This document shows positions 1 to 6,810 of a stretch of 16,744 nucleotides of DNA, piece after piece. Position numbers and translations under genes: made by a program. The stretch's first letter is position 1; each line of letters begins with the position of its first letter. The stretch comes from an uncultured Burkholderiales bacterium (GTDB lineage Bacteria > Pseudomonadota > Gammaproteobacteria > Burkholderiales > Burkholderiaceae_C). The stretch is taken from assembly GCA_903856995.1 (NCBI GenBank), contig CAIODK010000080.1:1-16744 (forward strand), read 5' to 3'. The notes beneath the pieces are model-generated. The model saw nothing but the letters and a program-made list of their open reading frames with translations, was not told the origin of the DNA and did not search any database.

Positions 1-228
1 GAATCTATCGGTGACTATCACCGCATTGCTGCACTGCATTACTCACAAGCTTCTAAGCACCACTCATTGGCTGCTGATGCTGATGACCAAGGCCATGAAG
101 AGGCCCGTAACTCACACGTGTTTTTGGCCTATCGCCACAAGCTCGTGGCCAATCAATACGCCGAGATGGCTGTGATTGAAAGTGATGAGTTGAGCGAGGA
201 CGATTTAGATGAGATTGAAGCGGCTTAA
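1..228 (+). CDS. Unrecognised small protein, 3' part (5' end outside window)
   Basis: Frame 1 is open from the first base to a TAA at 226-228, giving 75 residues of a protein whose start lies outside the window. The visible part is hydrophilic and probably helical. It is rich in His and Ala in its first half (HYSQASKHHSLAADAD, then HEEARNSHVFLAYRH) and ends in a very acidic tail (ESDELSEDDLDEIEAA). No catalytic motif, membrane segment or known domain is recognised. The reading is supported by the composition and by the good terminator 29 bases after the stop. It is convergent with the phosphonate operon and need not be related to it. Function unknown. Confidence 0.6.
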   Translation, partial: ESIGDYHRIAALHYSQASKHHSLAADADDQGHEEARNSHVFLAYRHKLVANQYAEMAVIESDELSEDDLDEIEAA

Positions 229-256
229 AGACGCATCCGATCAAAGTATTTGAATG

Positions 257-289
257 AAGGGAAGAGTTCGCATGGATTCTTCCCTTTTT
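257..289 (+). terminator. Rho-independent terminator between convergent genes
   Basis: A perfect 7-bp stem GGGAAGA (259-265) / TCTTCCC (278-284) can be extended by A-T pairs outside it and is followed on the + strand by a run of five T (285-289). It ends the left-edge gene. On the minus strand the same hairpin lies directly after the stop of the HD-domain gene (293-295), but the T tract on that side is broken (TTCATTC), so it may act only weakly for the phn operon. Confidence 0.8.
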
Positions 290-292
290 CGT

Positions 293-844
293 TTAGATTG
301 CAACTTGCGTTAAGTGCTCTTCGTAGTGTTCAAGTCCTGGCACGACTTTGTCTTGAATTTTTGCCAAGTCGTCATAACGTCTCAAGCGAACTGCTTCTTC
401 GGCAAAAGGTTGTGCGATGAATGCTTGCGCTTGCGCTTCATTAAATGCGCCACCTTGCTGCTCCAAGCTGTGCTTAGAGGCAAGTGACAAATCTGACCAA
501 TACCCCGGATCAATCAAGCATAGGTATCGCTTGGCATCCACATGCATACGAATGGGCTCAAGTACCGCATCAGGAAAGAGCGCACGCAAGAACGGTAGCG
601 CGATGAACTGATGTAAATCGTCTTCCGTTGTGTCGTGTTCCACCGCGCCTTCTCGCTCGGCCGCCAGTAGATGCCCAAAGTCGTGCAGCAAGGAAGCTAC
701 GATGGTCTCAGAAGATTCGCCCGCTTGCTCGGCGAGATGGGCGCATTGCAGTGCATGCTGCAATTGGTTGATAGCTTCTAGACCGTATTGAGTTTGACCA
801 CGACGAAGCAACAAATTTTTGACTTCTTGTAAGTTCAGAGACAT
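293..844 (-). CDS. HD-domain protein of phosphonate operons, PhnZ/TmpB-like diiron oxygenase
   Basis: This 183-residue HD-superfamily protein is of the kind annotated as 'phosphonate degradation operons associated HDIG domain protein'. Visible ligand candidates are H30, H54-D55 (in LLHDFGH), H78, H101 and D158. K105 (HVDAKRYLC) and R155 fit phosphonate binding. A Y20-x-x-E23 pair near the N-terminus matches the Tyr/Glu lid of PhnZ. In known members (PhnZ, TmpB) the mixed-valent Fe2 centre uses O2 to cleave the C-P bond of a 1-hydroxyphosphonate, releasing phosphate. It is the last gene of phnCDE-HD, 8 bases after phnE, followed at once by a terminator. No partner 2-oxoglutarate hydroxylase (PhnY/TmpA) is in the window, so the substrate is unknown. 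The family call is firm; oxygenase activity is inferred from residues aligned by eye. Confidence 0.8.
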   Translation of the reverse strand: MSLNLQEVKNLLLRRGQTQYGLEAINQLQHALQCAHLAEQAGESSETIVASLLHDFGHLLAAEREGAVEHDTTEDDLHQFIALPFLRALFPDAVLEPIRMHVDAKRYLCLIDPGYWSDLSLASKHSLEQQGGAFNEAQAQAFIAQPFAEEAVRLRRYDDLAKIQDKVVPGLEHYEEHLTQVAI

Positions 845-852
845 GAATTACC

Positions 853-1659
853 TCATACAAAGAGTTTGCGAATACGAGCAGATATCAAATCGATAGCGCT
901 CACAGTCAGGATGATGATCAGCATCACAGCGCCTGTTTCGGCGTACTGGAAGCCTCGAATGATTTCCCACAGCACCACACCGATACCGCCAGCACCCACC
1001 ATGCCAACCACCGAGGCAGAGCGCACATTGGATTCAAAGCGGTAGAGCGTGAACGAAATCCACAGGGGTATGACTTGTGGAATCACGCCATACACAATTT
1101 CGTGCATGGCCGATGCGCCGGTTGAGCGAATGCCTTCTACAGGCTGCGGGTCAATAGCCTCGACAGCTTCAGAGAACAACTTGGCCAAAATGCCCGAGGT
1201 GTGAATCCACAAGGCCAACACGCCTGCAAACGGTCCCAAACCCACGGCCACCACAAACAACATGGCAAACACCATTTCGTTGATGGCCCGAAACGCATCC
1301 ATCAAACGGCGCATTGGCTGATATACCCACCAAGGCACGATGTTGGATGACGCCAGCAAGGCCATGGGCACAGCCGTGATGACAGCCAAGGCGGTGCCCC
1401 ACAAGGCGATTTGCAGGGTGACGACCATCTCGTCCACGTAGAGACGCCATTCTCTAAAGTTGGGCGGATAGAACTCTGCGGCGTACTTGCTCATATTGCC
1501 CGAGTCTCGAAACAACTCGACGGGTCTCATGTCTGCACCTTGCCAAGAAGCAGCCAATAACAAGAGTATGAATCCCCACGTCAAGTACCACGTGAGGCTA
1601 CGTTTGGACCCGGCAGTTGCAGCCAATGCGTGCAAGGATGGATGGGCGATAGGAGGCAT
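853..1659 (-). CDS. phnE: Phosphonate ABC transporter permease PhnE
   Basis: This inner-membrane permease (268 residues from this start) pairs with PhnC and the periplasmic PhnD to import phosphonates. Hydrophobic segments are seen at about residues 24-39, 80-104, 132-155, 210-230 and 245-262. The cytoplasmic ABC-contact (EAA-type) loop reads EAVEAIDPQPVEGIRSTGAS, followed by a VIPQVIPLW segment, as in PhnE permeases. The frame could start at a GTG at 1692, but that codon lies inside the stem of a strong hairpin. The ATG at 1659, with a modest GAAGTGAG ahead of it, gives the usual family length and is preferred. It is the third gene of phnCDE-HD. Confidence 0.9.
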   Translation of the reverse strand: MPPIAHPSLHALAATAGSKRSLTWYLTWGFILLLLAASWQGADMRPVELFRDSGNMSKYAAEFYPPNFREWRLYVDEMVVTLQIALWGTALAVITAVPMALLASSNIVPWWVYQPMRRLMDAFRAINEMVFAMLFVVAVGLGPFAGVLALWIHTSGILAKLFSEAVEAIDPQPVEGIRSTGASAMHEIVYGVIPQVIPLWISFTLYRFESNVRSASVVGMVGAGGIGVVLWEIIRGFQYAETGAVMLIIILTVSAIDLISARIRKLFV

Positions 1660-1678
1660 GTGGCTCACTTCAAATTGG

Positions 1679-1721
1679 ATCCGGCTTCCCACTGCACTCG
1701 GTGTGCAAGGAGAAGCCGGAT
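1679..1721 (-). other. Intra-operon stem-loop between phnD and phnE
   Basis: An imperfect inverted repeat with 19-base arms pairs at 16 of 19 positions around the loop 1698-1702. The outer 9 bp (ATCCGGCTT at 1679-1687 and AAGCCGGAT at 1713-1721) and the inner 5 bp (TGCAC / GTGCA) are perfect. It starts about 20 bases after the phnD stop and has no T tract in the phnE direction, so it is not a classic terminator. By analogy with hairpins after other binding-protein genes such as malE, it probably protects the phnD message 3' end or dampens phnE expression. That role is inferred. Confidence 0.65.
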
Positions 1722-1740
1722 GGTGGTACGAACGAAAAAA

Positions 1741-2685
1741 TTATTTCAATGCGACCAATTGCTGGTCGATTTCAGTCAGTTTGTTTTTCTTTTCAGAATC
1801 AGACAAAGTGGTGTCTGATTCGATCTTGTTGCGCTTGGCGAACAGGTCCAACTGGCGAATCGGCTTGAGTTGGTCATTGGTCGAGGCCTTGAAGCCAGAC
1901 AGCTTAGAGATCTTCATGACAATCTCTTTTTCGCGTGGGTCTGTTTTGGCGTAGTTGTAGAAGAAGGTCTTGATCTTTGCCTTGGTGGCTTCTGGCAAGT
2001 TCTTGCTCATCACCAGTGGGTCCAAAGGAATCAAAGGTGAGGTCCAGATGATCTTCACTTCTTTGAATTTTTCAGGTTGGCGTTCCTTGATTTTTTCAAT
2101 GTTTTCGCTGTTGTTGGTCGCCACGTCAACTTGCTTGTTGGCAACAGCCAAGGCATTAGTTTCGTGGTTGGCATTGCGCACTACCTTGAAAGCCGTCTTC
2201 GGATCCACCTTGTTTTGTGCGAAAACATAAAAACTGGGAACCAAGAAGCCCGATGTGGAGTTGGGGTCGCCGTTGCCAAAGCTCAGGTTTTTAGCGTTGC
2301 TGAACATATCGCTGAGGTTGTTCAAGGGGCTGTCTTTGTGCACGATGAGATGCGAGTAATAGCCTTGACCGCCGTCGGCGTTGACCATTTGCGCGAACAC
2401 CTCTCCATTGGAGCGGTCCACGGCTTCCATGGCAGATTTATTACCCATCCATGCCAATTGCACTTTGTTGAAGCGCATGCCTTCGATGATGCCCGCATAG
2501 TCAGAGGCGAAGAATGTTTTGATCTTCAAGCCTGTTTGCTTTTCCATGTCTTCGATCAATGGCATCCAGTCCGACTTGATGTTTTGTGAAGACTCTGTGG
2601 AGATGAAGCCAAAGTTGATGTCTTGCGCCATCGCGCCAGTGATGCTCAGGCCAATTGCCATCACAGCGATTGTTTTCTTAAACAT
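1741..2685 (-). CDS. phnD: Phosphonate ABC transporter periplasmic binding protein PhnD
   Basis: A 314-residue periplasmic solute-binding protein. The N-terminus MFKKTIAVMAIGLSITGAMA is a typical Sec signal peptide, with likely cleavage after AMA (residue 20) before QD. The mature protein opens with NFGFISTESSQNIKSDW and carries FFASDYAGIIEGMRF and QLAWMGNKSA, with NADGGQGYYSHL further on, as in PhnD-type binding proteins that clamp phosphonate between two lobes. A strong ribosome-binding site (TCTGGAG, 8 bases upstream) supports the ATG at 2685. It lies 53 bases after phnC and delivers substrate to PhnE/PhnC. Specificity (2-aminoethylphosphonate, methylphosphonate or others) cannot be read from the sequence. 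Confidence 0.93.
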   Translation of the reverse strand: MFKKTIAVMAIGLSITGAMAQDINFGFISTESSQNIKSDWMPLIEDMEKQTGLKIKTFFASDYAGIIEGMRFNKVQLAWMGNKSAMEAVDRSNGEVFAQMVNADGGQGYYSHLIVHKDSPLNNLSDMFSNAKNLSFGNGDPNSTSGFLVPSFYVFAQNKVDPKTAFKVVRNANHETNALAVANKQVDVATNNSENIEKIKERQPEKFKEVKIIWTSPLIPLDPLVMSKNLPEATKAKIKTFFYNYAKTDPREKEIVMKISKLSGFKASTNDQLKPIRQLDLFAKRNKIESDTTLSDSEKKNKLTEIDQQLVALK

Positions 2686-2738
2686 GTTGATAACTCCAGA
2701 AAGGTTGAAAAGAAAAAACGAAAACTAATGCAAAAAGA

Positions 2739-3593
2739 TCAAGCAACTTGCGCCATCGACGTGGACCAGGCCAAGGTGGGGGCTGGGTGATGTTCGGGTT
2801 GAGAGTTGAGTAATTCGCTGCCACTCAAAAATTCATCGGCTTGCATGCCGTATAACTGGCGCAAGAGTTCTGGTGTGAGCTTGGCTGAGGGGCCGTCGTA
2901 CACCACTTGACCTTGGTTCAAGGCAATGATGCGCGGACAATAGCGAATGGCCATGTCCACTTGGTGGAGGGACACCACCACGGTACGGCCATCTTCACGT
3001 TGGATGGTGGACAAAATTTCCATCACCTTGCGAGATGACTCAGGATCAAGCGAGGCAATGGGTTCATCAGCCAACACCAGCCTTGCGCCTTGCACAAGAG
3101 TGCGAGCAATGGCAGCGCGTTGTTGCTGGCCGCCTGATAAGGTGGAGGCGCGTTGGGTATGGCAGTCAAGAATGCCCACGCGTTCCAAGGCTTCCAGTGC
3201 AGATGAGCGTTCGTGCGCATTGAAAAAACCCAGCACGCCACGCCACCAAGGCATGTCGTGCAAACGGCCCACCAACACATTGACCAACACGGGCAAGCGA
3301 TCGACCAAGTTGAATTGCTGAAACACAAAACCCACTTGCGAGCGAATGCTGCGCACATCACTGGCGATGCGGCCATCGCGTTGCACGCATAAGCCATTGA
3401 CTTCAATCAAAGAGCCTGATGTTGCATCAGCTTCCAACAAGCCTGCCACCATGCGAAGCAAAGTAGATTTGCCAGAGCCCGATGCACCTATGAGTGCCAC
3501 CATTTCGCGGTCACCAATGTGTAGATTGATGTCTCGCAAGGCATGCTTGCCATTGACGAAATGCTTGTTGAGTTTTTGAATACGTAGCGCCAT
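2739..3593 (-). CDS. phnC: Phosphonate ABC transporter ATP-binding protein PhnC
   Basis: ATPase subunit of the PhnCDE importer, 284 residues. All ABC motifs are present: Walker A GASGSGKST (36-44), Q-loop FQQFNLVDRLP (about 91-101), signature LSGGQQQR (152-159), Walker B RLVLADEP (171-178) and switch His H210. The family usually ends near residue 260; here there is a hydrophilic tail of about 25 residues (NSQPEHHPAPTLAWS) with no recognised role. The ATG at 3593 begins the conserved MALRIQKLNKHF. It is the first gene of phnCDE-HD and lies 78 bases after phnM on the same strand. That gap holds a Pho box and a PhnF-type operator, so it can be transcribed separately from phnGHIJKLM. Confidence 0.95.
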   Translation of the reverse strand: MALRIQKLNKHFVNGKHALRDINLHIGDREMVALIGASGSGKSTLLRMVAGLLEADATSGSLIEVNGLCVQRDGRIASDVRSIRSQVGFVFQQFNLVDRLPVLVNVLVGRLHDMPWWRGVLGFFNAHERSSALEALERVGILDCHTQRASTLSGGQQQRAAIARTLVQGARLVLADEPIASLDPESSRKVMEILSTIQREDGRTVVVSLHQVDMAIRYCPRIIALNQGQVVYDGPSAKLTPELLRQLYGMQADEFLSGSELLNSQPEHHPAPTLAWSTSMAQVA

Positions 3594-3610
3594 AAGGTTG
3601 GTCTTTTAAG

Positions 3611-3622
3611 TTGTCTATACAA
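3611..3622 (-). promoter_or_regulatory. Predicted PhnF operator upstream of phnC
   Basis: The sequence TTGTCTATACAA is palindromic apart from its centre and is identical to the site upstream of phnG/phnF. It contains GTCTATAC, which fits the GTnTAnAC half-site pattern of HutC-subfamily GntR repressors, the family of PhnF. It ends 17 bases before the phnC ATG. On the minus strand it contains TATAGA, which could double as a -10 element, so that repressor binding would block RNA polymerase. Binding by PhnF is inferred. Confidence 0.75.
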
Positions 3623-3642
3623 ACACAGTGTGCAGAGCCTAT

Positions 3643-3660
3643 GTGACAGGCTTTTGACAG
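3643..3660 (-). promoter_or_regulatory. Pho box upstream of phnC
   Basis: Read on the minus strand the site is CTGTCAAAAGCCTGTCAC: two perfect CTGTCA repeats 11 bases apart. It matches the PhoB consensus CTGTCATAAATCTGTCAC at 15 of 18 positions. It points towards phnC and lies 20 bases upstream of the predicted PhnF operator. PhoB activation of phn genes under phosphate starvation is established in E. coli; here it is predicted from the site alone. Confidence 0.85.
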
Positions 3661-3671
3661 GAAAAAAGAAA

Positions 3672-4826
3672 TTAAAGAACTCTTTGACCCTCGCGCCAAA
3701 CTGCGCGAACGACGGCATGGCGTTTTCCGTGTGGCAGATTCACCACGCGGACTTGAATCAAATCGGCACGCAGACCCACCGCGATCCGCCCACGGTCTTT
3801 GAGCCCCGTGGCTTGTGCAGGGTTGTGCGTGACGGTGGTGATAGCTTGCGGTAGCGTCAAGATACCGTCGTCCACCAAGCGCATGGCCGCACTCAACAAG
3901 CTGCCTGGCACATAGTCGGACGACAAGATATCGAGCAGGCCGTGGCGGGCCAAATCAGCTGCGGCGACGTTGCCTGAATGCGAGCCACCGCGCACCACGT
4001 TGGGCCCGCCCATGACATTGAGCAAACCGTGTTCATGCGCGGTTTGCGCCGCCAACAGGGTGGTGGGGAATTCAGACATGCTGGCGCCCTCGGCATGGGC
4101 TTGTTGCACATGGGCCGCAGTGGTGTCGTCGTGGCTGGCTAGGGCAATGCGGTGGGCCTGGCAGTAGGTAACAAAGTAAGCGCGGTGTGGTGCGGCATAG
4201 CGTGCTTGTAAGTCGGCTGCGAGTGCCACTTGGCGTTCAAACTTTTCATTCGACCAGCCTTTTTTGCCGGTGTAGTACACCCGGGCCACGTCGATATTTT
4301 CCCATTGACGTTGGCCCGGTGTGTGGTCCATCAACGAGATGAGCGACAAGCGTGGGTGGTCATGAAAAGGAGTAAACAAATCAATCGTGTTCGGTGCGGG
4401 CAATTCGCAGCGCACATGCAGGTGGTGGTCGGCACGCAGCAGGCCTTCACGTGCACAAGTGTCCAGTGTTTCAATGACGGGGTTCCACGTGCTGCCGCGC
4501 AAGCTATCGGGGTCGGCGTCGCCCACGCCCAAGGCGTCAAACACGGTGGTGATGCCGGCAGCGGCCACTTCGGCATCGTGGGCCAGCAGCGCAGGCATTT
4601 CGGCCCACTGCACTTTGGGGCGGGGCATGAGGTGGCGCTCGAAGTTGTCGGTGTGCATTTCCACAAAACCGGGCATGAGGTAGTCGCCTTGCAGGTCCCA
4701 GCCTTCTGCATGCGTAGCAGGCCCTTGGTCTACCGAGCAGATCAGGCCATGGGCCACTGACACACTGCCCAGCACCACTTCGTGTGGCAACACCAATTTG
4801 GCATTTTTAAAAATCGGGGTGCTCAT
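3672..4826 (-). CDS. phnM: Alpha-D-ribose 1-methylphosphonate 5-triphosphate diphosphatase PhnM
   Basis: An amidohydrolase-superfamily enzyme (384 residues) that removes pyrophosphate from ribose 1-(alkylphosphonate) 5-triphosphate, giving the 5-phosphate substrate of PhnJ. The metal-binding motif MHTDNFERH (H58, D60, E63, H65) follows the typical LMPGFVEMH strand. Later conserved blocks are ASHDDTT, the glycine-rich MGGPNVVRGGSHSGN and LSSDYVPGSLL. The ending (DRGRIAVGLRADLIQV) is the usual amidohydrolase C-terminal beta domain. The ATG at 4826 overlaps the phnL stop by four bases (ATGA), so the two are translationally coupled. It is the last gene of the phnGHIJ-GNAT-phnKLM block; the phnC control region follows directly. 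Confidence 0.95.
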   Translation of the reverse strand: MSTPIFKNAKLVLPHEVVLGSVSVAHGLICSVDQGPATHAEGWDLQGDYLMPGFVEMHTDNFERHLMPRPKVQWAEMPALLAHDAEVAAAGITTVFDALGVGDADPDSLRGSTWNPVIETLDTCAREGLLRADHHLHVRCELPAPNTIDLFTPFHDHPRLSLISLMDHTPGQRQWENIDVARVYYTGKKGWSNEKFERQVALAADLQARYAAPHRAYFVTYCQAHRIALASHDDTTAAHVQQAHAEGASMSEFPTTLLAAQTAHEHGLLNVMGGPNVVRGGSHSGNVAAADLARHGLLDILSSDYVPGSLLSAAMRLVDDGILTLPQAITTVTHNPAQATGLKDRGRIAVGLRADLIQVRVVNLPHGKRHAVVRAVWREGQRVL

Positions 4827-5539
4827 GCGTTGTCCTTGGCTGTGTTTCGAAATTGCGCCACATCGATTTGACGGGTGGCCACGGCTTGGCCGACATGGCT
4901 GTCATGAAAAATGCCCATCACGGCAGCGCCGCGAGCCACGGCTTCTTGAATCAGCTCAATCACGGTTTGGGTGTTGGCCGCATCTAGTGACGCCGTGGGT
5001 TCGTCGAGCAACAAAATGGGGCGAGGCTTGATGAGGTTGCGTGCGATGTTGATGCGCTGTTGCTCACCGCCCGAGAAGGTGGCGGGCGGCAAACCCCACA
5101 GCCGCTCTGGAATGCGTAAACGCGTCAGCCAAGTGCGGGCTTGCTCTCGCGCTGCCTCGATGGCGTGGGCTTGATCTGCCGCATCGTCGATCAGCGGTTC
5201 GGCCACCACATCCAGCGCCGACACGCGTGGAATGACGCGTAAAAATTGGCTCACATAACCCACGGTGTCACGGCGCATGCGCACCAGTTCGCGAGGTGTG
5301 GCTTGGGTGAGCTCTAGCACGCGGCCATCGGCTTGACATACCTCAATGAGGCCGCTGGTGGCGCGGTAGTTGGCGTAGACGAGTTTGAGTAAGGTACTCT
5401 TACCCATGCCCGATGGCCCATCGAGCACCACGCATTCGCCTGACGAGACTTTCATGTCGACGTTATTGAGCACCTGCAGTTCGGTGCCGTGTTGGTGGTG
5501 CAGCGTGAAGCGCTTGTACACCTGTTTCATGTGCAGCAT
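4823..5539 (-). CDS. phnL: C-P lyase ABC-type ATPase PhnL
   Basis: ABC-family ATPase of the C-P lyase pathway. In E. coli, PhnL acts with PhnG, PhnH and PhnI when ATP and phosphonate are converted to ribose 1-phosphonate 5-triphosphate and adenine; it is not a transporter subunit. Walker A is GPSGMGKST (41-49), the signature FSGGEQQR (155-162) and Walker B PILLLDEP (174-181), followed by an H-loop FHDSH. The open frame extends upstream to 5614, but that stretch overlaps phnK and is not phnL-like. The ATG at 5539 (MLHMKQVYKRF) has a GAGAG seven bases upstream, lies 19 bases after the phnK stop, and gives 238 residues, close to the family length. It overlaps phnM by four bases. Confidence 0.94.
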   Translation of the reverse strand: MLHMKQVYKRFTLHHQHGTELQVLNNVDMKVSSGECVVLDGPSGMGKSTLLKLVYANYRATSGLIEVCQADGRVLELTQATPRELVRMRRDTVGYVSQFLRVIPRVSALDVVAEPLIDDAADQAHAIEAAREQARTWLTRLRIPERLWGLPPATFSGGEQQRINIARNLIKPRPILLLDEPTASLDAANTQTVIELIQEAVARGAAVMGIFHDSHVGQAVATRQIDVAQFRNTAKDNA

Positions 5540-5558
5540 GGGGTTTCTCTCAAACGGA

Positions 5559-6347
5559 TCAGGGTTGCAAAACAGAAGACACCAACAGTTGGGTGTACGG
5601 GTGCTGTGGGTCATCCAGCACTTGGTCGGTCAAGCCAGCTTCGACCACACGACCACGCTGCATGACCATCATGCGATGGGCCAACAATCGGGCCACGGCC
5701 AAATCGTGCGTGACGATGACCACCGCCAACTGCATTTGGCGCGTGAGTTGACGCAGCAAATCCAGCAAGCGGGCCTGCACTGACACATCTAAACCAGAAG
5801 TGGGTTCATCCATGAACACCAAGCGTGGTTGGGTCACCAAGTTGCGTGCAATTTGTAGGCGTTGGCGCATGCCGCCTGAGAAGGTGCGCGGGGTGTCGTC
5901 GATGCGCGCAGCATCAATCTCCACACGCTCTAGCCATTCTTGGGCCGTGAGGCGCAAGCGGCCATAGTGGCGCTCGCCCAAGCCCATCAGCCGTTCGCCC
6001 ACATTGGCGCCGGCAGACACGTCCATGCGCAAGCCATCGGCGGCGTTTTGGTGCACAAAGCCCCAGTCGGTGCGCGCTAGCAGGCGTTGCTGCGCTTCGG
6101 TCATGGTGTAGATGTCTTGCAGCTGGCCTTCGCGGTTGAGGAATTCAACCTGGCCTGCATCGGGTCGGCTGCGTGCCGCGATGGCGTTGAGCAGGGTGGA
6201 TTTACCCGAGCCCGATTCGCCCACCACAGCCATCACTTCGCCGGGCCATAAATCAAAGCTGGCTTCGTGAATGGCAATCCGGTCGCCATAGCTTTTCGCC
6301 ACGCCACGCACACGCAGCAAGGGAGGGGAGTTGTCTAAAGAAGGCAT
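5559..6347 (-). CDS. phnK: C-P lyase complex ATPase PhnK
   Basis: ABC-type ATPase that binds the PhnGHIJ core complex and is needed for C-P lyase turnover in vivo. It has 262 residues from this start. Walker A is GESGSGKST (43-51), the signature FSGGMRQR (156-163) and Walker B RLVFMDEP (175-182), followed by the D-loop SGLDVSVQ and H-loop VTHDL. The C-terminal DPQHPYTQLLVSSV is like oligopeptide-transporter ATPases, which PhnK resembles. The frame is open upstream to 6467, but the ATG at 6347 begins the conserved domain and follows the acetyltransferase stop with a single base between (TGACATG). A longer start inside the preceding gene is unlikely. Confidence 0.94.
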   Translation of the reverse strand: MPSLDNSPPLLRVRGVAKSYGDRIAIHEASFDLWPGEVMAVVGESGSGKSTLLNAIAARSRPDAGQVEFLNREGQLQDIYTMTEAQQRLLARTDWGFVHQNAADGLRMDVSAGANVGERLMGLGERHYGRLRLTAQEWLERVEIDAARIDDTPRTFSGGMRQRLQIARNLVTQPRLVFMDEPTSGLDVSVQARLLDLLRQLTRQMQLAVVIVTHDLAVARLLAHRMMVMQRGRVVEAGLTDQVLDDPQHPYTQLLVSSVLQP

Positions 6348-6348
6348 G

Positions 6349-6810
6349 TCAGATCTCGATTGAAAAACTAAAGCCATGTCGTTGAAACCCCAACGACTCA
6401 TAAAACGCATGGGCACGTTCACGTTTTTGGTTGGACGACAGGACCAACTTGTAGCAACCCGCCTCACGGGCGAGTGCCATGGCGTGGTGCATCATGTCGC
6501 GGCCAATGCCTTGGGATTGATGTGCCTCACTCACCACCACGTCTTCGACGATGGCAGACGGTGTGCCTTGGTGGGCGAGGTTTTGCATGACCAGCAAAGC
6601 AAAGGTGCCCACGATTGCATCGTTTTCGCAGGCGACAAACAAGCGGTAGTTGGGGTAGTGGCTGAACTGAGCCAACAGCTGCTCAGCTTCTGCGATGGGC
6701 AGCACATTGCCGTTGTCCATGGCCGGTTGCGCATACAGCGCCAAGACGCTGGGCAAGTCGGCGGCGGTGGCCTGGCGCACATGCAAGCCCATACTCATAC
6801 CTTCGCTCAT
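6349..6810 (-). CDS. GNAT-family N-acetyltransferase embedded between phnJ and phnK
   Basis: A 153-residue GNAT acetyltransferase. The acetyl-CoA pyrophosphate loop is Q98-S-Q-G-I-G-R104, after the beta-4 strand SAIVEDVVVSE. The C-terminal half has KLVLSSNQKRERAHAFYESLGF, typical of the fold. Its start overlaps the phnJ stop (ATGA, 6807-6810) and a GGAGG lies five bases upstream, which fixes the ATG at 6810 against an upstream open extension that only shadows phnJ. E. coli phn operons carry phnO, an aminoalkylphosphonate N-acetyltransferase of similar size, near the end of the operon. This gene may have that role (acetylating aminoalkylphosphonates), but equivalence to PhnO is not shown by any substrate residue visible here, so no symbol is given. 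Confidence 0.85.
   Translation of the reverse strand: MSEGMSMGLHVRQATAADLPSVLALYAQPAMDNGNVLPIAEAEQLLAQFSHYPNYRLFVACENDAIVGTFALLVMQNLAHQGTPSAIVEDVVVSEAHQSQGIGRDMMHHAMALAREAGCYKLVLSSNQKRERAHAFYESLGFQRHGFSFSIEI

Noticed and set aside
1169..1450. 93-codon minus-strand open frame inside phnE
   Set aside because: Lies wholly in another frame of phnE, with no ribosome-binding site or recognisable domain; phnE has clear family motifs.
2077..2589. 170-codon + strand open frame opposite phnD
   Set aside because: Antisense shadow of a well-recognised binding protein; its translation shows no domain.
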